Source of the DNA: Phoenix dactylifera
Taxonomy: Eukaryota; Streptophyta; Magnoliopsida; Arecales; Arecaceae
Direction: 5' to 3'
NCBI RefSeq assembly: GCF_009389715.1
Contig: NC_052396.1
Location: forward strand, 18,124,131-18,188,130
DNA length: 64,000 bases
The translations under genes were made by a program, and so were the position numbers. The notes under the pieces are model-generated. The model saw nothing but the letters and a program-made list of their open reading frames with translations, was not told the DNA's origin and did no database searches. Below are positions 22,640-33,064 of this stretch, piece after piece (the first letter of the stretch is position 1; each line of letters begins with the position of its first letter).

Positions 22640-25600
22640 CTGTTGCAAAAACAGAAGCATGAGTATATGACTATTTAACTCGTAATTGTAACTCTGTCTT
22701 GAACAAGACAGGTGCTTCCAGCTCCCGGAAATTCTTACAAAATGACATCAGCTACGCAACATTTGAACAGTTTAGTATATCAAAAGAAGCTTATTAGGTT
22801 TTCTAACTCGTGAGGTGACATGGATTATGCTACTCACAAGAGACTGAATAGTGAAATGAATCAGTGGCAAATGATCAAGAATGGCTTTAAAATGTACAAG
22901 CAAAAGTCCCACAAAATCGATCGTTGTATATGTTTGATTTCATCAACCTAAATGGTAAAAGTAGCATCTAATGAATCCATATAAAATGATATTATATACA
23001 TTGATATTGTACCAGATAGTGTACTTATTACCATTCTCTTTACATTCATATGGTGGACTAGGGGTTGGCATCCTCACTGAATTTGCGTCCTTCAGGTTCT
23101 GTTGTTATTGCTTGATTTCCTAGTTTTTAGTAACATTTCTTACTATAAGCTAGCAGACGTAGGTTTTACTTGTTTGGCTGGTTTCGCAACATTAGTCTAT
23201 GCCAACACTTACTAGGCTCTCTCACATTGAAAATTTCTTAAAGATCCAGCTCTCTTCCTTTTCACCCCATCCACGTGCCCATCCATCTCAGGTTCAAATA
23301 ACTACAAGCTGGATTTGTCACAAAACTGATAGGTATGTATAATTTTGTTCTTGTCATGCTGATAGATGTTCTGATGAGCTAAAAAGTATAATGATTTACA
23401 ATTCTTGATTTTTTTATTAACAACTATATCAATGGTCTTTCATAATTATTGAACTATTCACCACTTTAACCTTCATCGTAATTAGTAATGAGGGATTTTT
23501 CTTGAATAAAATAATAAGTTTGTTTTGTATAAAATTGTTATCACAATTTTTCTGGATTGTTTATCCTCTACAAACTATGTAAAACTCTTATTAATGAGTT
23601 CAAGGAAAGACGTGATTTCCCTCCTAACTTTGTACCCATAAGAAAGAGAGATTGCTGGCACTTCAGAAATGGTTAGTTGCTTGACCATGGAGCATATTCT
23701 AGGGAGAAAGAATAGGGTTGCACTCAGCAAGTTCTGAACCCTATCCACTCAGGGAAAGATGGTAGCAGCTTTGGCCGAACTTTCATATGCTTAATGTACA
23801 TCAAAAATTGTTCTCAAATTTGAAGGCATCCTTGTGATCAATATCCAGTCACACTGTTGTAGGTTATAAATGATACAGGAATCCTTCCTTAAACTACTAG
23901 ACTGGAAAACCTCACTAGATTAAGTTTTATAGTGGAAAGCTTCCAGTTCCCTGACATCCATTTTTTATTGTTCGGATGCTTAGTTTCCAGGAAGCAGATC
24001 TGACTATTGTAGCCAAGCATCAAAAATGTTCCTTTATATAGGTGTTACAATTGAGTTTGACCTTTTTTAATATCTATTTGATATATTGATGAAAAATTAT
24101 AACGTTTTCTTCTTACTTCTATAATTAAAACAAATTATAATGTTTTCTTCTTACTTCTATTATTAAACCACAATGCCTATGCTCTCAGAATCTTGCTTTT
24201 TCAATGCTCAGAAAGACATTTTGCCAACAGGTTCTTCTCCTTTGCTCCCTCTCTCATTATAACACCATCGAAAGGCCCATAAAACAATGCATTTGCCGAT
24301 GTTGCTAATCATCAAATGTCATTTATCTCACAACTTTCAAAAGTATTAAATTTAAGAAAGCTGATGTTTGCAGAGGTGAAATGGTTGATATCATGGGCTT
24401 AAGGATGTAATTTTAGATCATGGAGATTTCGTAACTCATCTTTGCAATGCTTTCCATGCACTTGCTCCCCCATCCTTGTGCCACTTGAAGCCTCCAACTC
24501 GCGCTCTTTACCCTAAATCACTCCTGATGCCAATTCATTTATTTTGGCACTCTCTCCCCATATTCAGAAAAAAGGGGACACCTCTTGAACCTAAGGAGGT
24601 TAAAACATGTGTGATTTCCATTAGTAGGATCTATTTTTTAAAAAATACATCCTATTAATGGAAAAGCTTTGATATGGCAGTCTATATATACAACCATTAG
24701 CAATTAATAATCAAACTTGTATTCCAGATTTGCAAACCATGACTGCAATACAAGAACCAAGATCACATCTTGTTATCAAAATAAACTGAAAAGACAAGCT
24801 TGTCCAAAGCATCATTTCTTATTTTGGTGTATCAAGGCCTAAGGGGTTATAGATGATATGGCTTGTCTTCTTTTTTTTATGCTTGAAAGGCATAGACAAC
24901 ATCAATTAGGGTTGAGCGAAAGTTTAAATTTTTGAGTGCTTAAATTTCTAACTGAGGCCATTAATTCTGGAAACTATCTGCTTAGAATTTGATGAATAAC
25001 ATAGTTCACCTTTTCCCTCATTATATAACGGTATATCAAGCAAACACACCCTTTTTATACCCTGCCAAAGTATTCTCTCATGCATCTGAAAAATGTTTCT
25101 GTCAGTCACAGCATCAAGCCATTGAGTAGTTAAACCTTTGAAATCAGAATTTTTTGAAGTATGCAATGCACAACTATCCTAGGGGAAGGCTCTAGGTTCC
25201 AGGTTCCATCATATAGACATCCAGAGGAATTAGCTAATTGACTTCCTGAACAGGGTTCTTCCTATTTGTGGGGCATCAGTGGCATGCAGGAAGGGCCTGT
25301 GTTACATGTGTTGCATAAATGTCTGCGATTGAGTCCCAGATTCCAAATGAACAAATTCGCACTCAAAAGGAGTTTTGTGCTCGGCAGCACCCCCCCCCCC
25401 CCCCCCCCCACCAAATTCTCTCGAGAAAAAAAAAGAAAAAAGAAAAAAAAAAATCCAGAAGCAGTAATTTAGGATCCACACGATATCTGCCAAACCCTCT
25501 ACACAATGACGGACTTCAGTGTTTGTACATTAACAACTAAATCGTCTCAAATTTCCGTTGCAGACACCTATCTCAAATCAATCAATTGACCACCACTTAT

Positions 25601-25774
25601 GCTCATCAAAGGCGAAAAAATTCAACACAAAAGATTGAAGGCAAGGAGAGAAAGAGAGAGCAGGAACCTATAAACAATGGATCCATTCGAATTCGTTCCG
25701 AATTAAGGAGAGATCGAAAGAAAACGAAACGATGGCAAGAATCAAATCGGAAAGAAGGGGATGGCGACCCTCAC
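22640..25774 (-). other. Probable PUB4 leader intron
   Basis: A TTTTGCAACAG acceptor ends 6 bases before the PUB4 ATG, and a GCGAAG/GTGAGG donor lies at 25775/25774, so this AT-rich 3.1 kb may be an intron in the 5' leader. No gene is recognised inside. It contains a run of 20 C at 25390-25409. Confidence 0.45.
25390..25409. repeat. Poly(C)/poly(G) run of 20
   Basis: Twenty consecutive C on the plus strand, followed by an A-rich tract with TCTCTCGAG. On the minus (PUB4 sense) strand this is G20, which can form a G-quadruplex in principle. Homopolymers of this length are also prone to assembly error. Confidence 0.9.
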
Positions 25775-25985
25775 CTTCGCCTTCGCCGCCGCCGACGACG
25801 ACGACAAGCTCGCCGGCGTTCCGCGCTCGAGCGCTCACCGATATCGCAGGGTTGGATTTGGCCTTTTTCATTTCCTTTTCGGTACGAGGATTTCGCATTC
25901 AATCGGCGACGGGATCGAGGAAAGGAGGGGAGAAGGGGAATTCTATCGTCATTTGCTACATTCGGGATTTTTTTTTTCACTTTTA
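25775..25985 (-). promoter_or_regulatory. Likely PUB4 first exon (leader) and promoter-proximal region
   Basis: A GC-rich block on the minus strand (a GGCGGCGGCGAAGGC type trinucleotide tract, then the GTGAGG donor) has the look of a plant 5' leader exon placed before a leader intron. The transcription start was not located. Confidence 0.4.
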
Positions 25986-26069
25986 TATTTTAAGCACAGA
26001 AAGGGAAAACGGAACCCCGAACCACCCCAATGTCAACGAGTTGCGCTGGGCCTGGCCCAATCCTACATC

Positions 26070-26140
26070 GTAGAGGCTTTGCTTGGAGATGAGGGCGGTC
26101 CGGAGGCGCTGGGCGTGGAAGGAGACCACGACGGCGGAGA
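26070..26140 (-). pseudogene. XPT fragment, second piece
   Basis: The minus strand reads a decayed copy of the XPT segment VSFDPCGLWTALISN, here close to VSFHAQRLRTALISK, then jumps to QSLYD, omitting the stretch equal to NVGFVLCGIYSKH of the intact XPT gene at 37.4-38.7 kb. It carries on in order from the piece at 27.95-28.03 kb, from which it is separated by an inserted LINE. It is a gene fragment, not functional. Confidence 0.8.
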
Positions 26141-26563
26141 TTTTTGAGGCTGCGGAGACTTATTTATCTAATATGGCTCGGGACATCTGGGACCTCTTTT
26201 TCGTTATCACAGCATCCAGATTTTTTCTTGTTTCTTAAGAGCCCCACTCCCTGACCATCTAAGATAAATTTCGATGGGGGTCTACCCATTGGTGGTGAGA
26301 GTGCTGGAGGGACATTTGTGATAAGGTACAACGACGTCAGACTAGTTGCTGTAGGGGCGCCGTTCCTTTGAGGTTTCAGCATTTGGGGCAAAACTCTGGA
26401 CAACATGGAAAAGTCTCTCCTATACGAGATATGTGCTAGGGGTTGGATGCATCATCCTGCAAGAAGATTCGGCCTCGTTGAGCGTCCATAGGAGAAGGAG
26501 CGGCGATCGGAGATAAAACACCCTCTTCTCGATGGCATGCGACAGATGCTATGGTAGTGCCGC

Positions 26564-27748
26564 TGTTGCTGGAAATTGGACCCGGGGGCCGCCCGGAGCC
26601 AGGGGAGGAGGAGCTCCGCTGCCGGGAGGGCGGACGGCGGTGCGCCGGCCGGCTGCGTCCTCCTGGGGGGTGAGTGTGAGAGAGAAGAGGAGTGCGCCCT
26701 GTCCTGTCCTGTCCTGCAAAAAAGCCGGTGGCCGGGCTCCCCGGCGCCGGCCCTCCGATGCTTAAGTCAGAGGGGGCAAATATGTGGAGAGAGCAAGCAA
26801 GAGAGCGAAGAAGAGATATGTGGAGAAAATAAAGAGAATATTGTGTTCAATTGTGTCTGTGCTGTTTTTTTTTTCTCCCCCCCTCTTTTCTCCCAGGCTC
26901 CCTTTTATAGAAGGATTTTATGTTGCCTGGGAGGTGACAGGGAGTTTGTTCTCTTTTGTAATAATTGGGCACGATTTGGCCCATTGATGGCGTAGTGGAG
27001 AATAAGGCCGAATCAGACCGGAACCAGGGAGTTGTCATGGTCGATCGGATCTGTTGGAGTGGTTGAACCGCCGGCCGTGGTGGGCTTGGGGTCCGTGGAT
27101 GGTAAGTGCATTTATTACCGAGTGAACCGGCAGTCAGGGAGAGCCATACGCTTTGATGGTTCAGTGATCCGGAGATCGCCTTGAGCCGTGTTAATTAAAT
27201 GATTGAGTGCATCGGAGACTTGAGGGGGTCTCATGCATTAATGGCAGGTCGTGCCGAATACCTGCGGAGATCTTATGCCTTGATGACTTGGAGATAGCGG
27301 CAGGTTGTAGTGGAGTTTGTCAAGTCCCTCAGGCTTAGAGGGTTAGGCGAAAGTTGAACATTTGGTTAAGGCATTGGCTCGGCAGGGGTGCTGAGCCGAG
27401 CCAGTCGCCCGACGGGGCGCCCTGTGGCGGGGTCACTTCTAGTACTTCTGGTCGGCGCCCTTCGGGCGAGCACCTTCTAGCCGAGCGCCACTATTTGGCG
27501 CTTTTTGTCTCTGGTCAGCGCTTTCTAGTCGAGCGCTTCTCTGGTCGGCGTCCTCTGGTTGGCTCTTTCTAGCCGAGCGCTCCTACTCATTTATTTTGGT
27601 TGGGCGCCTCTTCTTGGCGCTCTCTCTGGTCGGCGCTCTTTAGTCGAGCGCCTTCCTGGTCGGCACTCTTTGACCGAGCATCTTTCTGGTCGGTGCTCTT
27701 TGGCCGAGCGCCTCCGCGGTGGTATGACTTGGGGTTTTTCCCCCAACA
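26564..27748 (+). mobile_element. Solo LTR (1,185 bp) with 5-bp target duplication
   Basis: The element starts TGTTGCTGG and ends CCCCCAACA. It is flanked on both sides by GCCGC (26559-26563 and 27749-27753), and the LINE reading frame carries on across it. A TATA-like CCTTTTATAG lies near 26900. No internal domain is present, so it is a solo LTR left by recombination. The family cannot be told from the LTR alone. It is younger than the LINE it sits in. Confidence 0.88.
27440..27715. repeat. Degenerate GGTCGGCGCTCTTTAGTCGAGCGCC array inside the solo LTR
   Basis: About ten imperfect copies alternate CTGGTCGGCGCTCTTT and AGCCGAGCGCC half-units. Each half-unit pair is itself near-palindromic (GGCGCT / AGCGCC). 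Confidence 0.8.
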
Positions 27749-27944
27749 GCCGCATTGTCTAAGGCAGGCATATTTTTGAGAAGACGAACTAAGCTGTTGA
27801 TTGGGTTGCCTCGTTTATGGGCCATAATCCGGGAGAATTCCTCTAAGCCAACCGACCGCTGCTCCTGCATTTTGCGGCCTTCTTGCTGGTGATATAACTG
27901 GGTGTGCTCGCGTGAGAGCAGCGTAGCAGCCGATGTAACAAAAC

Positions 27945-28034
27945 AAGGAGACCTCGGTGACGGCGGCGAGGGAGCCGCCGGCGACGATGGGGAGGACGGA
28001 CAGCCCGACGTGGTGGGGGTAGAAGCGGCCGACT
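27945..28034 (-). pseudogene. XPT fragment, first piece
   Basis: The minus strand encodes GRFYPHHVGLSVLPIVAGG and then SLAAVTEVS, a close copy of the intact XPT segment GRFYPLHVWLSVLPIVAGC / SLAAATEVS. It is cut at about 28034, only 13 bases before the start codon of the first PPR gene, and is interrupted at 27945 by the LINE. Confidence 0.88.
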
Positions 28035-28046
28035 CGTTTCCTTCCG

Positions 28047-30362
28047 ATGAGGCCGACTCGTTTCTTTTCCCTCTCCTCTACCTGCTCTTCCCCGACAACT
28101 TCTTCTTCCTCTCGTTCCATCGAGAAAGCTATCGGTGGAACAAAACCTTGTTTAACAGAGAGAGCCTTGATCGAACGATGCCGATCCAGTGCTCTCACGG
28201 TCGAAGACGCGCTCGATTCGTTCAACGCCGCGGTGGCTGCCGATCCCAAGCCCTCCATCTACGCCATCAATCTCCTCCTCGATGCTATCGCCGGAATGAA
28301 GCACTACCCAATCGTGATCTCTCTGTGCAACAAGCTAAATGTTTTATCAGGAATCCAGCCAAATGTCCGCACTTATAGCATCGTGATCAACTCGTGCTGC
28401 CGAATGAGCTTTGTGGACCTGGGCTTCGGCTTCTTAGGAGGTCTCCTGAAACGTGGCCTCTCTCCCAAGACCGCTATCTTCAACTCTCTCATCAGCGGCC
28501 TCGGCACCGAGAAAAGAATCGGGCAGGCAGCCATGCTGTTCGATAAAATGTCTCTGATGGGATGCCAGCCGAACGTGGTCTCATACAATGCTCTCATCAA
28601 AGGGCTCTGCAATACCGGAAGTACTGCTTTGGCATTGAAGCTGCATCAGAAAATGGCTATGCTGGGAGATAGTTGCAAGCCTAACGTAATAACATACAAC
28701 ACTATTGTCCACCACCTTTCCAAAGAGGGACACGTGAGCGATGCATGCAAACTGCTCGAGGAAATGAGCCGTGTAGGTGTTAAACCGGATGTTCGCACTT
28801 ACAATAGCATTATTTATGGACATTCCACTTTAGGCCACTGGATGCAGGCTGTTGGTATTTTCAAGGAGATTATGGATCGAGGCTTTTCACCAGATGTGGT
28901 GACATTCAGCGTGCTGATGGATTCACTTTCCAAGCATGGGAAGACTGCAGAAGCCCATAAATTATTAGATTTGATGAAGGAAAGAGGTGAAAAACCAGAC
29001 GTTATCTCGTATACTATATTGGTGCAAGGATATTGTCAAGAGGGCTGTCTCACTAATGCCAGGGATGTCTTCGATTCCATGTTGGTTGAGGGTCCTGCTC
29101 CTAACAGTCACACTTACTCTGTCTTGATTAATGGCTTTGTCAAGAATCAAAAAATGGATGAGGCCATGGACCTATTCGAGAAAATGCAACGGGAAGGAGT
29201 AAAGCCTGATATTGTTACCTATAGTACTATACTGGATGGACTATGTCACCTTGGAAAGATGGAGGATGTTCGAGGCCTCCTTGATGAAATGATGAGTCGA
29301 GGAATACATCCAGATGTGGTCACTTATAGCTCTATAATGTGTGCATTTTGTAGATTAGGCAAGTGGAAAGAAGCTTATCAGTTGCTTTATGAAATGACAG
29401 AGCAACAAATTAATCCTAATGTCGTGACATTCAATGTATTGATCGATGCCATTTGTAAAGAAGGAATGGTTCCAGAGGCACATGAATTATTGGAAGTGAT
29501 GATCTGTAAAGGTATGGAGCCTAATGTAGTGACTTATAATACACTAATGGATGGTTACTCTATGGTAGGACAACTAAATGATGCAGTGAGAGTTCGTGAT
29601 TTAATGGTTTCAAAAGGGCATGAACCCGATGCTTTTACATACAATATATTAATCAATAGCTATTGCAAAAGTGGGAGGATTGATGAGGCTTTGAGTCTCT
29701 TTAATGCAATGCCTCATAAGGGAGTTCAGCCTACAGTCATTACATACAACACCGTGTTAACTGGATTGTATCGAGTGGGTAGAGTTGCTGATGCAGAAAA
29801 ATTGCGTGACAAGATGCTTGCTGCTGGGATATGCCCTGATCTTCGCACATATAATATGATCTTGGACGGGCTTTGCAAAAACCAATGTATTGATGAAGCT
29901 ATGAAGCTATTTCAAGATACCTTATCTTCTAATGTTAACCTCGACGTTGTCTGTTTCAATACCCTGATTGATGGTTTGGTCAAAGCTGGAAGGTTCGAAG
30001 CAGCCAAAAATATCTTTGATACTATCCATGCCAAAGATTTGAAGCCAAATGTTATTACTTTGAACATAATGGTAAATGGCCTCATCAAGGAAGGGTTGTT
30101 TGATGAAGCCAATAACTTGCTCTTGCATATGGAGAAGTCTGGTTGTCCTGCAGATTCTACCACATTCAATACCATTATTCGTGGTTTGCTGGAGAAAGAG
30201 GAGATGGAAAGGGCAATAGATATGATTAGGAAAATGAAGGAGAAAAGCTTTTCTTTCGAGGCATCAACTGCTTCGCAGATATTTAATTTGTTCTCAGAGG
30301 ATGGGCAATATCATGAATATCTGAAGTTGCTTCCAGATTTTTCTCAGCATTGTGCAAAGTGA
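28047..30362 (+). CDS. Rf-like (RFL) P-class PPR protein, copy 1
   Basis: A single-exon gene of 771 residues. A Ser/Thr-rich, basic N-terminus of about 50 residues fits an organelle, probably mitochondrial, targeting sequence. About 19 consecutive P-type PPR motifs of 35 residues follow from residue 74 or so, plus a partial 20th, with consensus such as NVVTYNTLMDGY and DIVTYSTILDGL. The layout, length and endings (GLLEKEE, MKEKSFSFEASTAS) match rice Rf1-type restorer proteins of about 790 residues. Such proteins bind mitochondrial RNAs and can silence male-sterility transcripts; that role here is inference. The ATG at 28047 lies right at the junction with the XPT fragment, so the first five or so residues differ from copy 2. 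It has an in-frame stop and no visible damage. Confidence 0.93.
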   Translation: MRPTRFFSLSSTCSSPTTSSSSRSIEKAIGGTKPCLTERALIERCRSSALTVEDALDSFNAAVAADPKPSIYAINLLLDAIAGMKHYPIVISLCNKLNVLSGIQPNVRTYSIVINSCCRMSFVDLGFGFLGGLLKRGLSPKTAIFNSLISGLGTEKRIGQAAMLFDKMSLMGCQPNVVSYNALIKGLCNTGSTALALKLHQKMAMLGDSCKPNVITYNTIVHHLSKEGHVSDACKLLEEMSRVGVKPDVRTYNSIIYGHSTLGHWMQAVGIFKEIMDRGFSPDVVTFSVLMDSLSKHGKTAEAHKLLDLMKERGEKPDVISYTILVQGYCQEGCLTNARDVFDSMLVEGPAPNSHTYSVLINGFVKNQKMDEAMDLFEKMQREGVKPDIVTYSTILDGLCHLGKMEDVRGLLDEMMSRGIHPDVVTYSSIMCAFCRLGKWKEAYQLLYEMTEQQINPNVVTFNVLIDAICKEGMVPEAHELLEVMICKGMEPNVVTYNTLMDGYSMVGQLNDAVRVRDLMVSKGHEPDAFTYNILINSYCKSGRIDEALSLFNAMPHKGVQPTVITYNTVLTGLYRVGRVADAEKLRDKMLAAGICPDLRTYNMILDGLCKNQCIDEAMKLFQDTLSSNVNLDVVCFNTLIDGLVKAGRFEAAKNIFDTIHAKDLKPNVITLNIMVNGLIKEGLFDEANNLLLHMEKSGCPADSTTFNTIIRGLLEKEEMERAIDMIRKMKEKSFSFEASTASQIFNLFSEDGQYHEYLKLLPDFSQHCAK

Positions 30363-30785
30363 TGGGAGCAGCATATGCATTGAATTTGGCTTTTGATGAT
30401 CTTATGTTCACATAAGCGTTTGGCGTCCTCTATTTTTAGCCTGGGCCTTATTCTGTCATGTTGAATATATACTTATGCTCCAAATGGGAACTTATCCTCT
30501 AAGAGTTCTTTCAACAGATTGAAGAGAGATATCTGGGAACAAGGTCTTGTTGTCGGTGGTCTCCTCCTGTGGAGGTCAGTGAACTAAGAAGGTAATGGTG
30601 ACAGGGATCCGGGACCGTTTCAGCCAACTTGTCAAGGCTTCCAATGAGGGAAAGCTTGATGTCAGCAGAATGATCATGCCTGTTGTCAGGCAGCATAAGT
30701 GATGGGGCTTCACATCTTCCAAAGATAATACCAGAGTTGTAGTCACTGCTAAGAGAGATGAACAAATCCGGCTATTACAAGACTA
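30363..30785 (+). repeat. 3' flank of PPR copy 1, part of the tandem duplication
   Basis: This flank is alignable with 35432-35858 downstream of PPR copy 2 (shared GGGAACAAG, CTCCTCC, GTGGAGG and ATGATCATGCCTGT blocks), so the duplicated unit extends past the coding region. Confidence 0.85.
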
Positions 30786-32087
30786 CACAGAATCCTGAAA
30801 GGAATTTGCAGCCCTTCAGCCATAGAATGCAACTCACAAGTGCACCTAGTGTGGCTAAGTAATAGCATCTGTAATCCTGGTTCGCAGCATTGTTTGGACC
30901 ATAGTTTGGTTTTTAAACGCCTTACAATTATCTGAATATCCTTGGGAATTAGGTATTCAATTAAACTTTATAGAGTTCTGCAGAATTTTGTTGTGTTTGC
31001 AGTTTGGAAGAAACTATATTTCAATCTAGTCATGCTTTGTTCTTCAAATATCCTGAAGATTATGTTTCCTGCATGTAAACATACTGTGTGACTAGGATGG
31101 GTACTTCGATTGGAGTTGGAAAAACGATTTGAGAGTATCAAAGATGGTTAGGATTTTTTTTTTGCTGAAACTAAAGTTAAAAAGGACCCCAGATAATAGC
31201 ACAGTTTGGTGACAAGTGTGACAGGAAGAAACCTGAGAGGGCAGCATCGATGAGAGAACTAACGTGATAAAGTTTTAGATATTGTGATTTCAGGTTCTAA
31301 GCTCCAAACTTGAAACCATGATGATTCAAGATTCAGGTTAGACTCAAGATTGCGAGGCTTCAAGTTGTAAGTTTTCAGTTTCAGAATCTTGAAAGTTTAG
31401 AGAACTGAAAAATGAGATTCCAGAATATTCAAATTTTCCTGTAAGATTACATAGCTAATACAACTTTATCATACTATATCTATATTATATTTTCACAAAT
31501 ATTTGCTATGATATTTTACTAAGGGACCAAAGAAAGGATTAAAAGATTAGTGATGATTAAAACATTGAAGATATGTGGGTGGCATTACAATAAATGAAGT
31601 TTGAAATGCCACACAACTGGGGAGACAGTAGGGTTTCCCCATTTTTTGTTCTGCTCTAGAGTCCCCAAGCTTGTGAAGTCATGGAGCCTAGATTGAATTG
31701 ACTAACTTCATCTACTACTTCATTAAGCACTTCTCAATGGTTTTTAATAATAATTAGGAATTATTAGCTTAAGGCCCTTTTGGTATTTGATTTGTGCTGG
31801 ATTCAGCACGCACAAATCCTATTAAAAGAGGAAGTAGTGGGAAGGGAGCAAAGTGGTTTCAAGAGTCACTCAACACCCAACTTCTAGGGCCTTTGCCTCT
31901 GGAAGTGGGAGCCCCTTGCCCTACTTCTCGTCTCCGATTGTCCTGTCTCCAGTTGGGCCATCTCAATGGTGTTCGGAAGGTTTTAGGATCCGGCGAACAT
32001 ACGCGGAGGAGAAATCTCCGCTTCCTTTGTCTATCCACTCTCGCTTTGAGATTCATACCAGTGGAAGAATGGTGGCGTGATTAAAGC
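30786..32087. other. Intergenic between the PPR genes
   Basis: AT-rich to about 31780, with no feature recognised. From 31790 to 32080 a GC-richer block gives short frames on both strands without a recognisable domain. The unit duplicated with the PPR genes does not extend into it. Confidence 0.6.
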
Positions 32088-32600
32088 TGCAAATGAATCG
32101 AGTTGACCCATGACTCGACCCAACCTGATCTGCTTAGACCTGATCCAACCCGTTTTTGGAGGACTTGTGGGGTCGAGTCGGATCCTAAAATTGAGCTCGT
32201 TCCATTTTCCGTATCGGGTCTGGATTTACTGTTTAGACCCGATTCAACATTTTGAATTTAGGCAATTTTTGATTTTCAATCCTACAGCCCAACCCGACCC
32301 GAATCTATAAAATTATTTGGGCCCGCGGGTTGCACCTGTGGAGGTGCAAACACAAGTTCTGAAGCCATAGACGGTTTGATCCGAATTGGACCTGAATTTT
32401 TTTGGTTGGGTTCGGGTTATACACGGACCTAACTCGACCTGAATGCCTATTGGGTCAAAAATTGTAATGGTGGATCCAACCTGATCCTACTCGATCTTCT
32501 ATCGAGTCAGGTCTGGGTCCAAAATTAGAATCCAAATAAGAAACCGAATTAGGTCGGGGTCGCTCATGATCCGACCCGACCCATTTGCACCCCTAGGCGC
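32088..32600. repeat. Terminal-inverted-repeat element, GGTGCAAATGGGTCGGG type, copy A
   Basis: The left end reads GCTGCAAATGAATCGAG, and the reverse complement of the right end reads GGTGCAAATGGGTCGGG. The interior is full of GACCCGA and TCGGGTC motifs. It is about 510 bases with no coding sequence, so a non-autonomous TIR element or similar foldback repeat. The family is not named. Confidence 0.65.
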
Positions 32601-33064
32601 GATAGGAGATACGTACTGGAGGTGATCCAAGTGTTGTTTCTTGTTAAAAAAATATAAATTCTTTTTTGCCTAAAAGATACAATCATGATTCAACATCTCC
32701 GAATCAATGGTATCTTTGTCTATTTTCTCACTCATTGATGATGTTAGGGCCCAGATAGATAATTGGGCCACATTGCAATGAAAATTAAACTTTCATAGTT
32801 AATTGAAACTTTTGGAAAAATTGGGAGCTAAGTATTTAATATTTATGCCCCAAAGCTGTAGAGATGTCTTTTAATTTACTCTAAAAGCATTGATATTTTT
32901 ATATAGCACAGATAAGGATGTGGATGAGAGCAGCACGGAGTAGCTTATGATGTCAATGATTAATCTTTCTCAAAAAGATAAGATTAAAAAAAAAAGAAAA
33001 AAAGAAGTAGAGAGGGAGAGGGAGAGATTTTAGATGATGTGGAAATAAAGGGGCTCTTGAAACT
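32601..33064. other. 5' flank of PPR copy 2
   Basis: AT-rich upstream sequence. A purine-rich GAGGGAGAGGGAGAG tract lies at about 33010-33030, just before the gene. Similarity to PPR copy 1 begins only near 33120, so the two genes have different promoters. Confidence 0.6.

Larger units (their letters stand above)
26141..27944 (+). mobile_element. LINE (L1 type) 3' end inserted in the XPT fragment
   Basis: The plus strand encodes a decayed RNase H domain: KINFDGGLPIGGESAGGTFVIRY near 26260-26330, then, beyond a nested solo LTR, FEKTN and AVDWVASFMGHNPGEFL near 27773-27840. A stop codon lies between those two segments. The ends carry matching target sequence: AAGGAGACC plus a diverged GACGGCGG tail at about 26119 and again at 27945. 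That fits a LINE target duplication of roughly 22 bp cut in the XPT sequence. Only the 3' end of the element is present. Confidence 0.8.

Noticed and set aside
25586-26147. Several 110-135-residue frames on the plus strand
   Set aside because: They cross the likely PUB4 leader exon and the XPT fragment on the wrong strand and have no domain.
26532-26995. 139-residue plus-strand frame
   Set aside because: Lies within the solo LTR and is GC-rich.
27815-28258. 147-residue minus-strand frame joining the XPT fragment and antisense PPR sequence
   Set aside because: It is a chance fusion of a gene fragment with the shadow strand of the PPR gene.
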